The translations under genes and the position numbers were made by a program. A DNA stretch of 64,000 nt, taken from contig OX485809.1 in the NCBI GenBank assembly GCA_950295325.1, positions 37,949,081 to 38,013,080 of the forward strand, in the 5' to 3' direction. Below the pieces are notes generated by a model that saw only the letters and a list, made by a program, of their open reading frames with translations, had not been told where the DNA came from and made no database searches. Source of the DNA: Polytrichum commune (Eukaryota > Streptophyta > Polytrichopsida > Polytrichales > Polytrichaceae). Below, piece after piece: positions 47,741 to 59,342 of the stretch (position 1 is its first letter; each line of letters begins with the position of its first letter).

Positions 47741-50700
47741 CTAAACAGTGGCATCCACTCGCGGTTCATATGACAAAGTCATACAACGCCGAGAAAATCC
47801 TTGCAGGAATGGGCAACAAGGCAACCACCTCCACGTTCTGTAACTGATGCTGTACACAAGCACTCTTCGTCTTGCTATTGTGAAACATACAAGGTCTCCA
47901 TGCCCATAATATGTGAACAACCTTGTTCCTGCATCAAAATTTTATCAGATGTTTTGGGTAACATATAGCTTGAGAATTGCTGGAATCTCTTAGTTTCTTT
48001 CAAAGTTGGAAATTCGGTAGAGGGCTGTCTGGTTCGACTCAAAATATAATTACTTTTTGGGGAAAAAAAGTGTCAATGTGTTGTGTCCGCATTGGTCACC
48101 AATGTCCAATACAACGTGGGGATTAACTTTGGCACCTAAAGTGGACCAGACAGGACACACTATGGTAATCAATAAACTCCTACATGTAAAATAACCTTGG
48201 GCCATTTTGGAAGTCTAATGGATGGCTTTACTTGTACGTTACACATCGGTGTAAGAAACGGTGACATGTACACCAACATAGGAACTAAGACGGCTATCAA
48301 GGAAGGTATGCAGGTGTTATTTGGTTACTTTTTCTTAATCGGACACCTATTTTTGATTGGTGTGTGGTTAGGTGAGGATCAAAGAACAAACACCATAAAG
48401 ACACATATTTATAAGAGATTGGACTTCGTCTCCAAACTTTATCAATTACTTGACAATCAATAGTGCAGACAATTGGGAGGATCTATGAATTTACTTAAAG
48501 AATCCACAATCATGCACTTTCGATAAGCATAACTAAATCAGGGGAGGTCCGATTTTCAATCTAGTTTTTGGTGAGGAATTATAGATTTTGAGACTTACCT
48601 GACTGTAATTGCAATAAAGGCAATTTCATAATAAGCTTTATTACCTTATTAGGTGACATGAGAAGAAACATAGGAGGCATTATGAACTTGAAATGGTAGG
48701 CGAAACACACGACACAGAACACACCTTTACCCAACAACCACAAAGCAGTTGACGATTAAGAAAACAAGTCAAAATGTGTACCTGAAATACTGATCACCTC
48801 TTCAAGGAGGTGATTAGGCATAGAAGCCATCTTGAACCACTGACTGCCAACTGATTGCAGCGCCCAAATGGTAACTCTTGTCATCAGAAATTGCTCGCTT
48901 ACAACCTCCACCATGAGCAACAATCCATTGCACTCGCAAATTTGTGGCAACATAAGCTGTGTGTCCTCCATAGCCGGTCCTTTCACCTCCACCCATTGCT
49001 CTCCTTCCACCTCATAAGCTAGAATGGCATCGAAACCTGGACAACACAAAAATGTGTGATTTCAATACTTTGTTGTATAAAAAAATATGAATCGTGTTGA
49101 TGTGAACACTTTGTTATTTCACGTTTAGTGGCAGTTTCAGAGAAGAGAAAAAGAAACAATGTTAACCTGCACTGTAGAGGGAACCATTGCAAAAGACGGC
49201 ATTTGTCTGGAAGTGATGTTGCACGGGGTGACTTTTCACAAGCTTCCAGGACTTGGACACCGAACAATAAACTTCGGTGATGAGATTCTTCCCATATGAG
49301 TTGTTACTCCCTGCTACCACCACCTTGTAACTCCTTGCCTCCTCATCCACTACCATGCCTGCATAATTAGGAAAAGACATGTTTTAATGTTCCAAGAAGT
49401 ATAATAGGTATTAGAGTTATCCGTAAAGTCCCTAAAAGAGGGATGAAATCGTGGGTTTGATCCTTCAAGAAAATTTTCTATTAAGAGCTCGCTAGCTTGT
49501 CATGTCTCAAAGCCTGTTTTGAGAGTTGGGTGAAACTTTTGGGACCTCCTCTTTCCACTTCAAAAACTGAGTAAATTTTAGGATCTAAAATATGATATGC
49601 ACATGGGATCCATTGTCCTATATCCCAAATCAACCTATGCAAACTAGCTTTGCTCGACATGCTAGGAAGCCGGAGTTTGATAGCCCAACACCACTCTTTG
49701 TGTATGGTAATATAAGCAGTAAGAAAACTTGGATGAATTTGTGTAATTTTTATGAACTCAAAGTTTTGGGCTAAACCTATGGTTTCATCTGCTTTACTTT
49801 ACTTTACAGATAACTCTATTATGATTTACTATTTGAAAATATCTGCTTTCATTTCCTTATTGATGCAAAAGATTGAAACGAAATAGATGTAGGACTTGTA
49901 GTTTCAAACCTTCTATCCCCACAGGCATCGAATGGCAGGAACCAGTTTCGTGATTGATGTGCAATTATGAACTAGGCAATGGATGAATGGATGCAAGCAG
50001 CCAAATAACAGCCGCATACCATAGGTGATGGGTGGCTACTATGGCAGGGCGATGCATATCCATTACCAGACATAGTGATCAGGTCCTGGCAATGTCATTG
50101 ACTATGGGTGATAATGTGCCTCCTCGTATCCATTCAGGAATAGACATTCAGTAAAACTCTGGCCCTGACCACTACACGCCCACTACACTATTAGCCACTA
50201 TTGTGAGGCTTATGCACCATTGTGGGTGACCGAGTTCTGGATTTCAGGATTGGAAGCTCTACCCAACAAGGCAGATGATGTGAGTTTGCAGCATGTGATT
50301 TGAGCAATTAATAAGTGCACGACAAGTACTGCATCCCAGTGGACTCCAGTGGAATGCTCATTATGAACCAGGCATTAAACGAAAATGGCTCAGACAATCT
50401 AGAGGAATTAAACGAAATTAATGCGAGTTGCCACAATTCTTGTCAATGTAGACATGGACAAGGCGCATTTTGCGATGTTAAGGAATTGGTGCTCCACATG
50501 CTTGCTCACATTCACTGTTATCATTGTGATATAGTCCTAAAACTCACCAGCTGAACATACTTCCAGAGGAGGCATTATGAATGCCATCCAATTCACACAA
50601 CATGCTCAAAGTGGTATTAGCATTGACTGAGAAGAGAAGAGAAGAGAAGAGTTGTGATTCTTGTGACTGAGCATTTGTGGTCCATACGCTTGCTCACACA

Positions 50701-52515
50701 TGGTGAACATGCTTCCGACATATGCCAGTTTATGAACTCGGTAATGGATGCAGGAGCCTTGCCATGGGTTGTAGTAGACACTCAACCTACTGTGACATGG
50801 TAGATATTGGTTGCCTACTACAGTTGAGTTGATGGCAGGGTCAATATGTGTACATAACTGGACATAGTGGTCAAGTCATGCCAAGATCATCTCCTATACA
50901 TTTTGGAGCTTTGGAACAGCTAGGGCGCATGGACTTTGACGCAATTACCATTTCAAAGTTTCAAAACGATTGGTTGTCAATGGCAGCATGCTCAATAGAC
51001 GGTGGGGAATGGTTCGGAGCCTTTACTTCATATGCATGATAGGCACAATAGGTTAAATGGCATAGACCAATTTCAATATCTTCTATGCATTTTGGACCTT
51101 TGGAACAGAGAAGGTGCATGGGCGTTCACGCATTTGCCATTCCTAAGTTCCAAAGTGACTAGCCTTCAAGAACAACAACCTAGGACATTAATGCACATGG
51201 GTGCAATGAACCCAAGCTTTTCAAATACATATGTTCATAAGCCTCCTCGTATCCGACCAGGAATAGACACATCAGCAAAACCACTTAGCCTGACCACTAT
51301 GAACATTACATTCACACTTAATGCACAAAAGTGGCATGCACATCTACGACATTAGCATTCAAGATGAGGAAGAAGAGAGAAGAGATTGCCAACATGGTTA
51401 TGCGGGTGTTATTCAGTTACTTTTTTGAATCGGACACCTACATTTGATTGGTGCCTGGTTAGGTGAGGATCAAAGAACACACAAATGATTATTAAAAGAG
51501 ATTGGACTACATCTTCGAATTTTATGAACTACTCCACGCTCAACAGTGAACACAATTGGGAGGACCTATGTATTGTTCAAGAAATTAACAAACATGCACT
51601 TACGATGACCATAATTATAAAACAGGGGAGATCCAATTTTCAGTCCGATTTTTGTTGGTACTTCATTGTAGATTTGCTCATTCAGCACAAGTTTTGTTCT
51701 GTAAATCTAACAGGTAGAAGTTGGAGAACATGAAAAACGAACCGAATAACACCCACATACCATAAATGCACAAAAGTGGCATGCACATCTACGAAGTTAG
51801 CATGCGGAAGACGAGGAAGGAGAGAGAAGCGGGAAAAAGTGGCGATGTGTTTAATTTGCCCACCTACAATGGGGTATCTCCAGAGATGGCGCTTGGGAGG
51901 GAGCTCCACCCACGCTTTACTGAGAGGGTTACACACAAACATCTTGTCATCGCGGTGTCGCAAGCACAGCAATCCGGCAGCGGCCGCCACCACTCGCGCT
52001 TTGGAGCTCGGCAGGAACCCAAGCGGGAGCTTGCACCAGCTGTCGAGCTCGGGGTTGAACGCCACGCATTCACGGCCCTCACCACGAAACAGGTACCAAG
52101 GTTGTTGGCTGGACGAATGTCGGCGAGTACTAAGAATTGTGGCAAACAGGGTTGGGGACTGCAGAAGCTCGTTGAATTGCTTGGACACCGAGCGGAGACG
52201 CAGTAAGCTGGGTACCGGGAGGAGGGCAAGAATACGTTCTAGCAAGTGGATGGGCAGGTTGCTCCATAGCTTCGGATCCATGGTGGGAGAGTTGGATGAG
52301 CTCGCAGTGTAACGGTTATGATGATTATGGGTTAGGTGGTGGTGGAGGCGGCGGAGGGAGTGCTTCAAATTCGACTTCTCGCTCTCGAATTCATGGGGCG
52401 CTGGATCCGGTGGACGTTGATGATGGTCATCAATGTTGCAGCAACCGAGGGCTCGGTCCACTGCCGCTTTCCATGACAGGGTGATCGGCTTCAACGTCAC
52501 TCCGAGTTTCGCCAT
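47741..52515 (-). CDS. F-box/kelch-repeat protein, four exons, 428 aa (model)
   Basis: Exons on the minus strand are 52515-51864, 49358-49167, 49036-48782 and 47928-47741. All three junctions are phase 1 with GT-AG introns, and the model is open to a TAG stop. Residues about 79-128 (MDPKLWSNLPIHLLERILAL onwards) form the F-box that would bind SKP1 in an SCF ubiquitin ligase. Residues about 165-428 are kelch-like (for example CNPLSKAWVELPP, MVVDEEARSYKVVVAG, ending YEPRVDATV), the presumed substrate-binding part. The build resembles plant F-box/kelch proteins of the UFO/At5g15710 kind, but orthology is not claimed. The N-terminal 78 residues precede the F-box. A second in-frame ATG at 52281 would start exactly at the F-box (350 aa). 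The first 28 codons also occur in the tandem repeats upstream. Introns 1 and 3 contain MITEs. Confidence 0.88.
48309..48590 (+). mobile_element. GGTATG..GTGTTATTC element, copy 1, in F-box intron 3
   Basis: It begins GGTATGCAGGTGTTATTTGG and shares the first ~280 bp with the element at 51393-51762, including GGTTAGGTGAGGATCAAAGA. The 3' end with the second terminal repeat is missing, so it is truncated. It lies wholly inside intron 3 (48781-47929). Confidence 0.6.
49413..49817 (+). mobile_element. TIR element with B-box-like motif, copy 2, in F-box intron 1
   Basis: This 405-bp element has ends AGAGTTATCCGTAAAGTC and, complemented, AGAGTTATCTGTAAAGTA. It is flanked by ATT on both sides (49410-49412, 49818-49820). 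It carries GTGGGTTTGATCCTTC about 50 bases in and a (TTTAC)n run before the right end. It sits only ~55 bp upstream, in transcript sense, of the exon 2 acceptor and matches 32794-33214 along its length. Confidence 0.7.
49930..51318. repeat. Degenerate internal duplications in F-box intron 1
   Basis: Similar stretches recur in direct order. CTCCTCGTATCC...AGGAATAGACA...TGACCACTA occurs near 50,120 and 51,241. CATTTTGGA-CTTTGGAACAG occurs near 50,900 and 51,090. The intron therefore grew partly by local duplication. Short frames here (50315-50554, 51002-51355) are intronic and not called. Confidence 0.55.
51319..51392. repeat. Partial duplicate of the exon 1/intron 1 boundary region
   Basis: About 75 bp (ATGCACAAAAGTGGCATGCA onwards) is nearly identical to 51766-51842 in the same orientation. 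The two copies lie on either side of the 370-bp MITE, so the sequence just past the exon 1 donor is duplicated around the insertion. Confidence 0.75.
51393..51762 (+). mobile_element. GGTATG..GTGTTATTC element, copy 2 (complete), in F-box intron 1
   Basis: This 370-bp MITE has inverted ends GGTTATGCGGGTGTTATTCA and, complemented, GGTATGTGGGTGTTATTCGG. It lies ~100 bp inside intron 1 from the exon 1 donor. Its end nearest exon 1 offers a consensus-looking donor, ATG|GTATGT, but using it would break the reading phase into exon 2. Target duplication is unclear because the flanks are part of a longer duplication. Confidence 0.7.
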
Positions 52516-52632
52516 TGCAGATCAAAGCTAAATGATTAGCAACCCGAAAGTTTAAGAATACTTCGGTACTAAAGCTTCGGAACAAGAACTAGCCCAGGAA
52601 TTTGTACAAAAGGTGGGAACTTTATCATCTCT

Positions 52633-52731
52633 TTAGAAGAAACTGGAAATGTTGCAGCAACTGAGAGCTCGGTCCACTGCCACTTTCCATGACAGGATGA
52701 TCGGTTTCAACGTCACTCCAACTTTCGCCAT
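52633..52731 (-). CDS. 32-codon ORF in tandem unit 2, possible uORF of the F-box gene
   Basis: It starts MAKVGVTLKPIILSWKVAVD, continues RALSCCNISSFF and stops. It matches the first 28 residues of the F-box protein with few changes, then diverges where the gene continues. It lies 117 bp upstream of the main ATG on the same strand. If the transcript starts further upstream it would be a translated upstream ORF; otherwise it is simply a duplicated fragment. Transcription is unknown. Confidence 0.35.
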   Translation of the reverse strand: MAKVGVTLKPIILSWKVAVDRALSCCNISSFF

Positions 52732-53130
52732 TGCAGATCAAAGCTAAAAGATTGGACTTAATGCCGAAAAGAATATCAAAATACAAAGTAAGCTTGCGAC
52801 TTCAGTAGTACTAAAGCTCCGGAATGAGGACTAATTTAGCCTCGAGATTTGCAGAAGGCAGGGGATTTTGCATCTCTTTAGATGAAACTGGAAATGTTGC
52901 AGCAACCGAGAGCTCGGTCCACCGCCGCGGTTTTCAATGATCAGGTGATCGATTTGAATACCACTCTGGACAAGTGTGGCCATTCTTAAAAACAGCAGCA
53001 GATCAAACCAAGTGATTGGCATCCCCGAAAGACTAAGAAAAATTTACAAAATCTTGCTACTTCGGTAGCAAAGCTTCGGAACAAGAACTAGCCCGGACAT
53101 TTGTACAAAGGTGGAGACTGTTGCATCTCT

Positions 53131-53229
53131 TTAGAAGAAACTGGGAATGTTGCAGCAACCGAGGGCTTTGTCTAATGTTGCTTTCCACGACAGGGAGATT
53201 GGTTTCAACGTGACTCCAAGTTTCGCCAT
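53131..53229 (-). CDS. 32-codon ORF in tandem unit 4, possible uORF of the F-box gene
   Basis: It starts MAKLGVTLKPISLSWKATLD, continues KALGCCNIPSFF and stops. It has the same length and stop position as the ORF at 52731-52633. Most differences from the gene are conservative at the protein level. It could be a uORF or a decaying duplicate. Confidence 0.3.
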   Translation of the reverse strand: MAKLGVTLKPISLSWKATLDKALGCCNIPSFF

Positions 53230-53635
53230 TCTCAGCAACAGTAGCAGATCGAAGCTAAATAATTGCCAACCCCGAAAGAATATAAACTTAATATTCTCGC
53301 CACTTCAGCTCTAAAGCTTCGAATTGCAGGACAAGAACTAGCCCGGGAGTTTGTACGAAGGTGGAGACTTTAGCATTTTTTTAAGGAAACTGGAATGTTG
53401 CAGCAACCGAGAGCTTGGTGCAAGGCCGCTTTCCACGACAGGGTGTTGGTTTCAACGACACTCCCAGTTTCACCATTCTTAGAAATAGCAGCAGAATGAT
53501 TGGCAACCCTAAAACAATAAGAATGATTTTATTTTATTCGGCACTTCAGTACTAAAGCTCCGGAACAAGAACTAGCCCAGACATTTGAACGAGGCGGGGA
53601 ATTTGCATCTCTCACAAGAAACGGGGTATGGCTAC

Positions 53636-55304
53636 ATTGCTACATCCCGAGACTCGCTCGACGTTCGAACACGACAACTTAGAAAACTACCCCCTTTTTC
53701 TCATATCCGCAAAATCATTGTTTCATATCCGTGACATCACCGAGGTTCTTATGTGAGAGTGGACCAACAATGGGGAGAAAAGACGGCCAGCACCGAAACT
53801 GAGTGAATGATGATATCCTTGGCCATAGTTCACAGCAAGGATTTTATCCAAGTCTAGTAGCTGCAAAACATCACCCTCCCTCCTCTCTCCTCCCGTCTCC
53901 CTTCTCCTGTCTGTGCTCTATCTCGACCGCACAGCCCCCCAACCCCCAACCTCCACCAAGATCATCAACAAGAATTGTGGTCAACAAGCAAGCGACCACA
54001 CCAACTTCACATCCGTGATTACGACTCACCACACATACTTTGTACTCTTGGCATGCACGCAACCCAACTTACTCTCTCAACCCTAGCACAATGGAATAGA
54101 CCTCCCACCCCCCTCACACACACACACACACACAACACACACACATCACATAACCTTGTCACGTAACCCTGGTGATGCGAAACCTCACCAGCAGCTACTT
54201 AGCCTTTATGACTCAGCTAACCGATGCCACCCATCCATCTGTCCAGACAACATCAAAACTGTGAGCACTTTGACGTAACAGCAAGCCAATGATGTCAATG
54301 ATGGGCAAACAACCATCTTGAATATAACGTAGTAGTGACAAAACTGAAAGGCAGGCAGGCAGGCCAGGCAATATAGATAGATCTATGATATCATCTCATA
54401 ATTCTTTACTTCTGAACATCACCCACACTCTACTTATAAGTAGTAGGTAGCTAGGTACAGCACTTGAGCTTCTTAGATCTGCTTCTTCTAGTTCTTGTTC
54501 AAGTCTGTCTACAAATGGGGAGATGGACCACTAGTTACACGACATTGAGTTTGAGAATTAATTGGTTGAAGTTCAGAATTTTAGACAAATCGCTGATCAT
54601 TTTAGAGGAATCTATAGAATAAACTTTATATTAAAAATGAAAGAAAAACCAAAAGATTTCAATATGTAACATTGTAATTGGTTGTACTTGGAAACACTTG
54701 GATCTCGACTGGTTTTGTCTGAAATCTCCTTGGTCACAACTTAAGTTGCTGAGTTGTAGCTCTAGCTAGCTTATGTCTTATTCTTGTCAAAGACAGAGTT
54801 GTGCCAGAGAGAGTAGTCTAAGTTATGTGTCTGTGTTCCACTGGGGCTCTGTCTGTTTGTAAGTACTGGAGTCCTGCCTGCACACAGGACAAAGAAGAAA
54901 ATAATAATGAGAGAAAGAAGGGTCCGGGAGTCAGGACTTAAGTTAGGAAACCAGGGAGCAACCTGCAGCACCACTTTCATGGATAATGGCAGGGCAAGCC
55001 CTGGCTTGCCTTCCATGTCAAGTATTCTTTTTGACTCAACATTCGTTCGCATTAAATGAGGAGAACCAGTTGCTAGTTGCAGATGAACCGGTTGAGTTTG
55101 AGAAAATAACTGGTTGACATTCAAGACTTCAGGAAAATTACCCATCATCGAAGATGCATGATAATAGAGAATTAGTGTAGCATGTGACATTATGGAATAT
55201 CACAAAGTCAACATTGTAATAATGACAATGATGACAATGTGATGTGTGCAAGCATGTGGTTTGGATTCTTTGGTGAATTACTACAATGTCAAAACCTACA
55301 ATAT
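53636..55304. other. Intergenic, no gene recognised
   Basis: Contains a (CA)n tract near 54115-54150. Strings related to 10,945-11,045 (TTTTAGAGGAATCTA, GAACCGGTTGA) occur near 54,592 and 55,085. A 139-codon minus frame (55190-54771) has a hydrophobic central stretch but no recognisable motif and is not called. Confidence 0.35.
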
Positions 55305-55420
55305 ATGGGAGGGAAATGTGACAACAAGAAGGCTTAAACTAAGCACATATGTTCCCTAGGGTTTCGGGATAGAAGAGAAGCAGTGACACTACAAAGGGTG
55401 ACATTATGGTGGTTAGGGTG
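55305..55420 (-). mobile_element. Partial mariner/Stowaway-like MITE, copy 3
   Basis: In reverse orientation this matches the left ~115 bp of 38971-39444, including ATATGTTCCCTAGGGTTT and the end GGTTAGGGTG followed by TA. The other end is not found, so it is truncated. Confidence 0.55.
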
Positions 55421-55422
55421 TA

Positions 55423-58056
55423 ATTGTTATTTCAATTGTTGGGTCTCTACAAAATCCTCCCCCCCCCCCCTTCTGAAATTTAACATTGAAGGTGTTCAAT
55501 GAAGTAGCCCAAAGTATGGTACATAAGACAGTCTTGTATGGAGCCACTCCATCCACAAAAACTTCCCCCTATAGGTGTGTAGTCGATTCATCCCAACTTG
55601 ATCTCACAAGAGTAATTTGGGACTCCTATCTGCTAATTTTGGGGTCAAATGAGGTCCAAACCGTCTCTCAAAAAACATAATTGATGAAGGTAGCTTTGAA
55701 CCCTTGATCATAGCTAGTTATATAACACACCCATTTACTTGTCAATTTCTTAGTCATTGCAATATTACATGATAGTGTATTCTAAATTTGGAGGTCTATT
55801 ATGATTAACTCCCAAGGTGGCACCTGTTGTATATCAAGCAAGGGTCACCGTCTCATGAAATCGATTTATAGGAATTCAGAATCTTAGAACTTCTAACAAG
55901 AAGCAAATGTTCTTAGTATTAGAAGATATTATAACAACTTTTTTTTTTTAAGTTTTCAATTTATTTTTGGAGAGCTAAGGGCCCATTTGGACAGTGACCC
56001 TTACATAACAAAAAAATCATATGTTTTTGGTGCCATTGAATTCCTCGCAATTTCGCACATGTCACAAGTCTTGGGGGGGGTGTGGACTCTTCATACTATG
56101 TACAAACTAACGTGAGTGTAGAAAATTATATTAATCCAAACATTAGCATACATAAGAAAGATTTTTTTAATTTTTTCTAGTGCATACATTTAAAATGGCT
56201 ATTGATTTTATTGAGTAAAGGTAGATGTACAAAAGGTGGTCATAAAGTTCAGAGTATTCTTCTTGACATATGAAGTGCTAGTTTCATCCAACGTACATTT
56301 TCATTCATTATTGTCATATGGTACTTGTCCCAATGAATTATATATGTAATGAAGGTCTATTTTTCATGATTTAGATTATGCGTATGTAGTGGAGATATTT
56401 ATCACATTAAATTGAGAAACTTAGTGCAAATACATGTGCTCATTTTCTACCTTACCGTTAGTATGTATATTTTTATTTTTTCTCTATAAAATCTCGTATA
56501 TGGGAGGGTTGATTTCATAGTCACCCACAGACTTTAAATTTTCAATGAAGAGTCCCCCCCCCCCATGTTGCAAGTCTTTACATAATAAGGACATACCACA
56601 AACCGGTTTCGTAGGTATATTAGAAGGAACTAATAAGGAGTTGTTGTAGAAGAAGAGTCACCACCCGGGGATCAAATGACTTCACCAAATTTGATGGACA
56701 ATAACTTGCTGGATAGCTCTTGAAAAGAGCTTCAACACAATGTACATTGCCTTGAATGATTTGATGCTTTGAAACAAGTGTTTTAACATGGGTGGCATGG
56801 TTTATTTGGGTGACGATGTATTTGAAATTTGGATTGTGAAAATTAGAATATCAAGTTAAGCTCTAAAGGGTCTTAAAAGTGACCATGGTTTAGTCTAATG
56901 GGATTGAGTATATGTCATTGATGACCCCTCAATGAGTTACCAAATGTTGGGTTGCAATCACACACACTAGGACAAGTTGCCCATGCAAAACACGCATGGC
57001 CCATCTCCTTTTTCATTTTGAACCAAAAGTTAGAAGGTTGGGCATGGAGTTGAATGGTACAACTTTGACATGTCAATGATCGACAACCTTTGACATAAAT
57101 TCTAGGTGTACAAGACTCGGAGATTGATGTTGTTGTTGTTGACAATAAATTGAATCACACCACAAGGAGGTCATCATTTATGAGTCATTATATATGTGCT
57201 CAATGACCTCACCAATCCCAAACCCGTCATTAAAGCTCTCATGAGAAAAATACACCAAGCGTCATCAAATACCTCACATACCTCGTATTCAACAAAAGAA
57301 CACTAGACAATAAACAAACACCCATTCCCCCCCCCCCCCCCCACACACACACAAACACAAACATACAAAGAGCCCACCTTTGGAAAGGAAGGCAAAACAC
57401 CTTAACCCTTAAAGGACAATGCAAGCCCCATGGGCTTGGTATTATTTTGGGAGAATCTTGTTCAAAACTTCTACTCCATTGCACCAAATGGGGTTTTTAG
57501 AATGCCAAATTGAGCACCTTAGCAAGATCTATACTTCTTTAGAATAAAGCCTATGTAAATTAATTGGTTAATCATGCTTAAAATGAATTTTAAAAGATAT
57601 TTTGGGTGTGGTATCGGGAAAGCATATGTTATTTAAGGGTTAAACTGAATCATGGATAACCATGATCAGTTCAAGATCAACAGGCTCAAATTCATGTTGG
57701 TACATAACACCATGATTTTATTTTATTTTATTTTATCTTTTTAGCTCCTAGGTTTTATGGTCCCTCGGGGTATCCTCCAAACACAAATAGAAATGGGGGT
57801 TCTAATTACCAAACATGTCTCTAATAGCGAATAATTGTTTGTAAGTATATCAACATAAGGAGGGGACAAAGAGGGCCACAATCTCCAAGAAATTTCCATC
57901 AACTCTTTTTTGGACAAGTTTGTGAAAGTTTCTCACACAATGTGAGCAAGCTTTGCTTCCTATGATAATAGCAAACACACATGTGAAAAAACTGGAATAC
58001 TCATGTCAAATGGGCAACACTCTTGATTCCATGGATGGCTATTACGACATGATGTT
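55423..58056. other. Intergenic, no gene recognised
   Basis: Three C runs stand out: about 55459-55470 (12), about 56555-56564 (~10) and 57327-57342 (16). The last is followed by (CA)n. Open frames are short. A minus frame at 57487-57239 is driven by the C run. Confidence 0.35.
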
Positions 58057-58065
58057 GTCTTTGGC

Positions 58066-59333
58066 GGAGGACGCTAAACACCCCCCCACAAACTTCTAGG
58101 GATTCCATATTCGGGCGGGGGCAGCCCTCCCACGAAATTTCTGGCCCCGCCCGGATTTTTTCCAAACCCGCCCGAAAATAGCTGCCCGCCCCGCCCGAAA
58201 ACGAAAAAAACATTGCTCTTCCATTCTTGAAGGCTGCTTGACTACAAATCCCATATTGAGTGCACTTCACCTTCAAGGTCTCAAATCGAATATATATGTG
58301 CACTTCCACCTAGTAAATAAGGCATTAAATGGGATTTCATTCCGGGAGTGAAACCATCAACCAAGAATGTAATTAACTTGGAAGTCAAAAAATTAGAAAA
58401 TCCTCATCAACATTGAGGTTATAATTTTTATGACTTACCATTTGAAATTGTCTTCGTCATTCTTAAATGACACTTAAATTTAGTGTGCTGATGTGGTATG
58501 TATATTTTATAATATTTTAGATAATTCTGGCTACTTTCAAGAATATTCATACGCACTTATCTATAAAATGTACTTAATGGAACTAATTAATCAATTATTT
58601 TAATTACCGGATTTGATTGGAGTTAATTTCATTAATTAAATTTTAGGGTTAATTAGGCTTACTGGATATAAAAATTGAGTATTGTAATTACTGAAATTGA
58701 TTGGACTTAATTGGAGTTAATTCCAGTAATTAAATTTTCTTACTTAATTTGGAAAGAATACTTTCTGATTTATTTGGGATTAATTAGGATTAATGAGAAT
58801 TAATTAGACATAATTACATTAAATCACACTTAATTAGAATAAGTGCGTATGAATATTCTTGAAAGTAGCCAGAATTATCTAAAATATTATAAAATATACA
58901 TACCACATCAGCACACTAAATTTAAGTGTCATTTGAGAATGACGAAGACAATTTCAAATGGTAAGTCATAAAAATTATAACCTCAATGTTGATGAGGATT
59001 TTCTAATTTTTTGACTTCCAAGTTAATTACATTCTTGGTTGATGGTTTCACTTCCGGAATGAAATCCCATTTAATGCCTTATTTACTAGGTGGAAGTGCA
59101 CATATATATTGGATTTGAGACCTTGAAGGTGAAGTGCACTCAATATGGGATTTGTAGTCAAGCGGCCTTCAAGAATGGAAGAGCAATGTTTTTTTCGTTT
59201 TCGGGCGGGGCGGGCAGCTATTTTCGGGCGGGTTTGGAAAAAATCCGGGCGGGGCCAGAAATTTCGTGGGAGGGCTGCCCCCGCCCGAATATGGAATCCC
59301 TAGAAGTTCGTGGGGGGGTGTTTAGCGTCCTCC
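58066..59333. mobile_element. Foldback element with 494-bp arms and 9-bp TSD (Mutator-like)
   Basis: The 1,268-bp element starts GGAGGACGCTAAACACCCCC and ends with its complement. Almost perfect arms span 58066-58559 and 58841-59333, around a ~280-bp AT-rich loop of ATTAATTAA-like repeats. A perfect 9-bp duplication GTCTTTGGC flanks it (58057-58065, 59334-59342). Long terminal inverted repeats with a 9-bp duplication fit a nonautonomous Mutator-like foldback. The outer ~200 bp of each arm is GC-rich, with GGGCGGG clusters. Mirror-image frames in the two arms are products of the symmetry, not genes. Confidence 0.85.
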
Positions 59334-59342
59334 GTCTTTGGC

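Larger units (their letters stand above)
52430..53635 (-). repeat. Tandem array of ~240-bp units duplicating the F-box gene 5' end
   Basis: Five direct units start near 52430, 52648, 52892, 53145 and 53391. Each starts (plus strand) with ATGTTGCAGCAACCGAG-like sequence and ends with a TTAGAAGAAACTGG-like string. On the minus strand each unit carries a version of the gene's opening codons (MAKLGVTLKPI...CCNI) preceded by shared 5' sequence with a GAAGCTTTAGTAC-like core. The unit nearest the gene supplies its start codon. Units 2 and 4 keep open 32-codon frames, unit 3 is strongly diverged, and unit 5 has a one-base deletion. Confidence 0.8.

Noticed and set aside
49162..49380. Separate small gene starting at the methionine at 49380
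   Set aside because: The first residues come from intron sequence. The segment from 49358 fits as exon 2 of the F-box gene.
51763..51780. Splice donor ATG|GTATGT at the end of F-box exon 1
   Set aside because: It looks stronger than the chosen site, but it leaves two bases of a codon and breaks the phase into exon 2. The donor GTAG|GTGGGC at 51864/51863 gives phase 1 and a natural VG-MVVDEEARSYK join.
51776..52312. 178-codon plus-strand frame opposite F-box exon 1
   Set aside because: It is antisense shadow. The minus strand has an F-box and consistent splicing.
54771..55190. 139-codon minus-strand frame
   Set aside because: It has no recognisable motif and its region shares strings with other intergenic sequence. 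It is treated as chance.
58001..58309. Frame similar to another at 59090-59362
   Set aside because: The two are mirror images created by the foldback arms and encode the same chance peptide.
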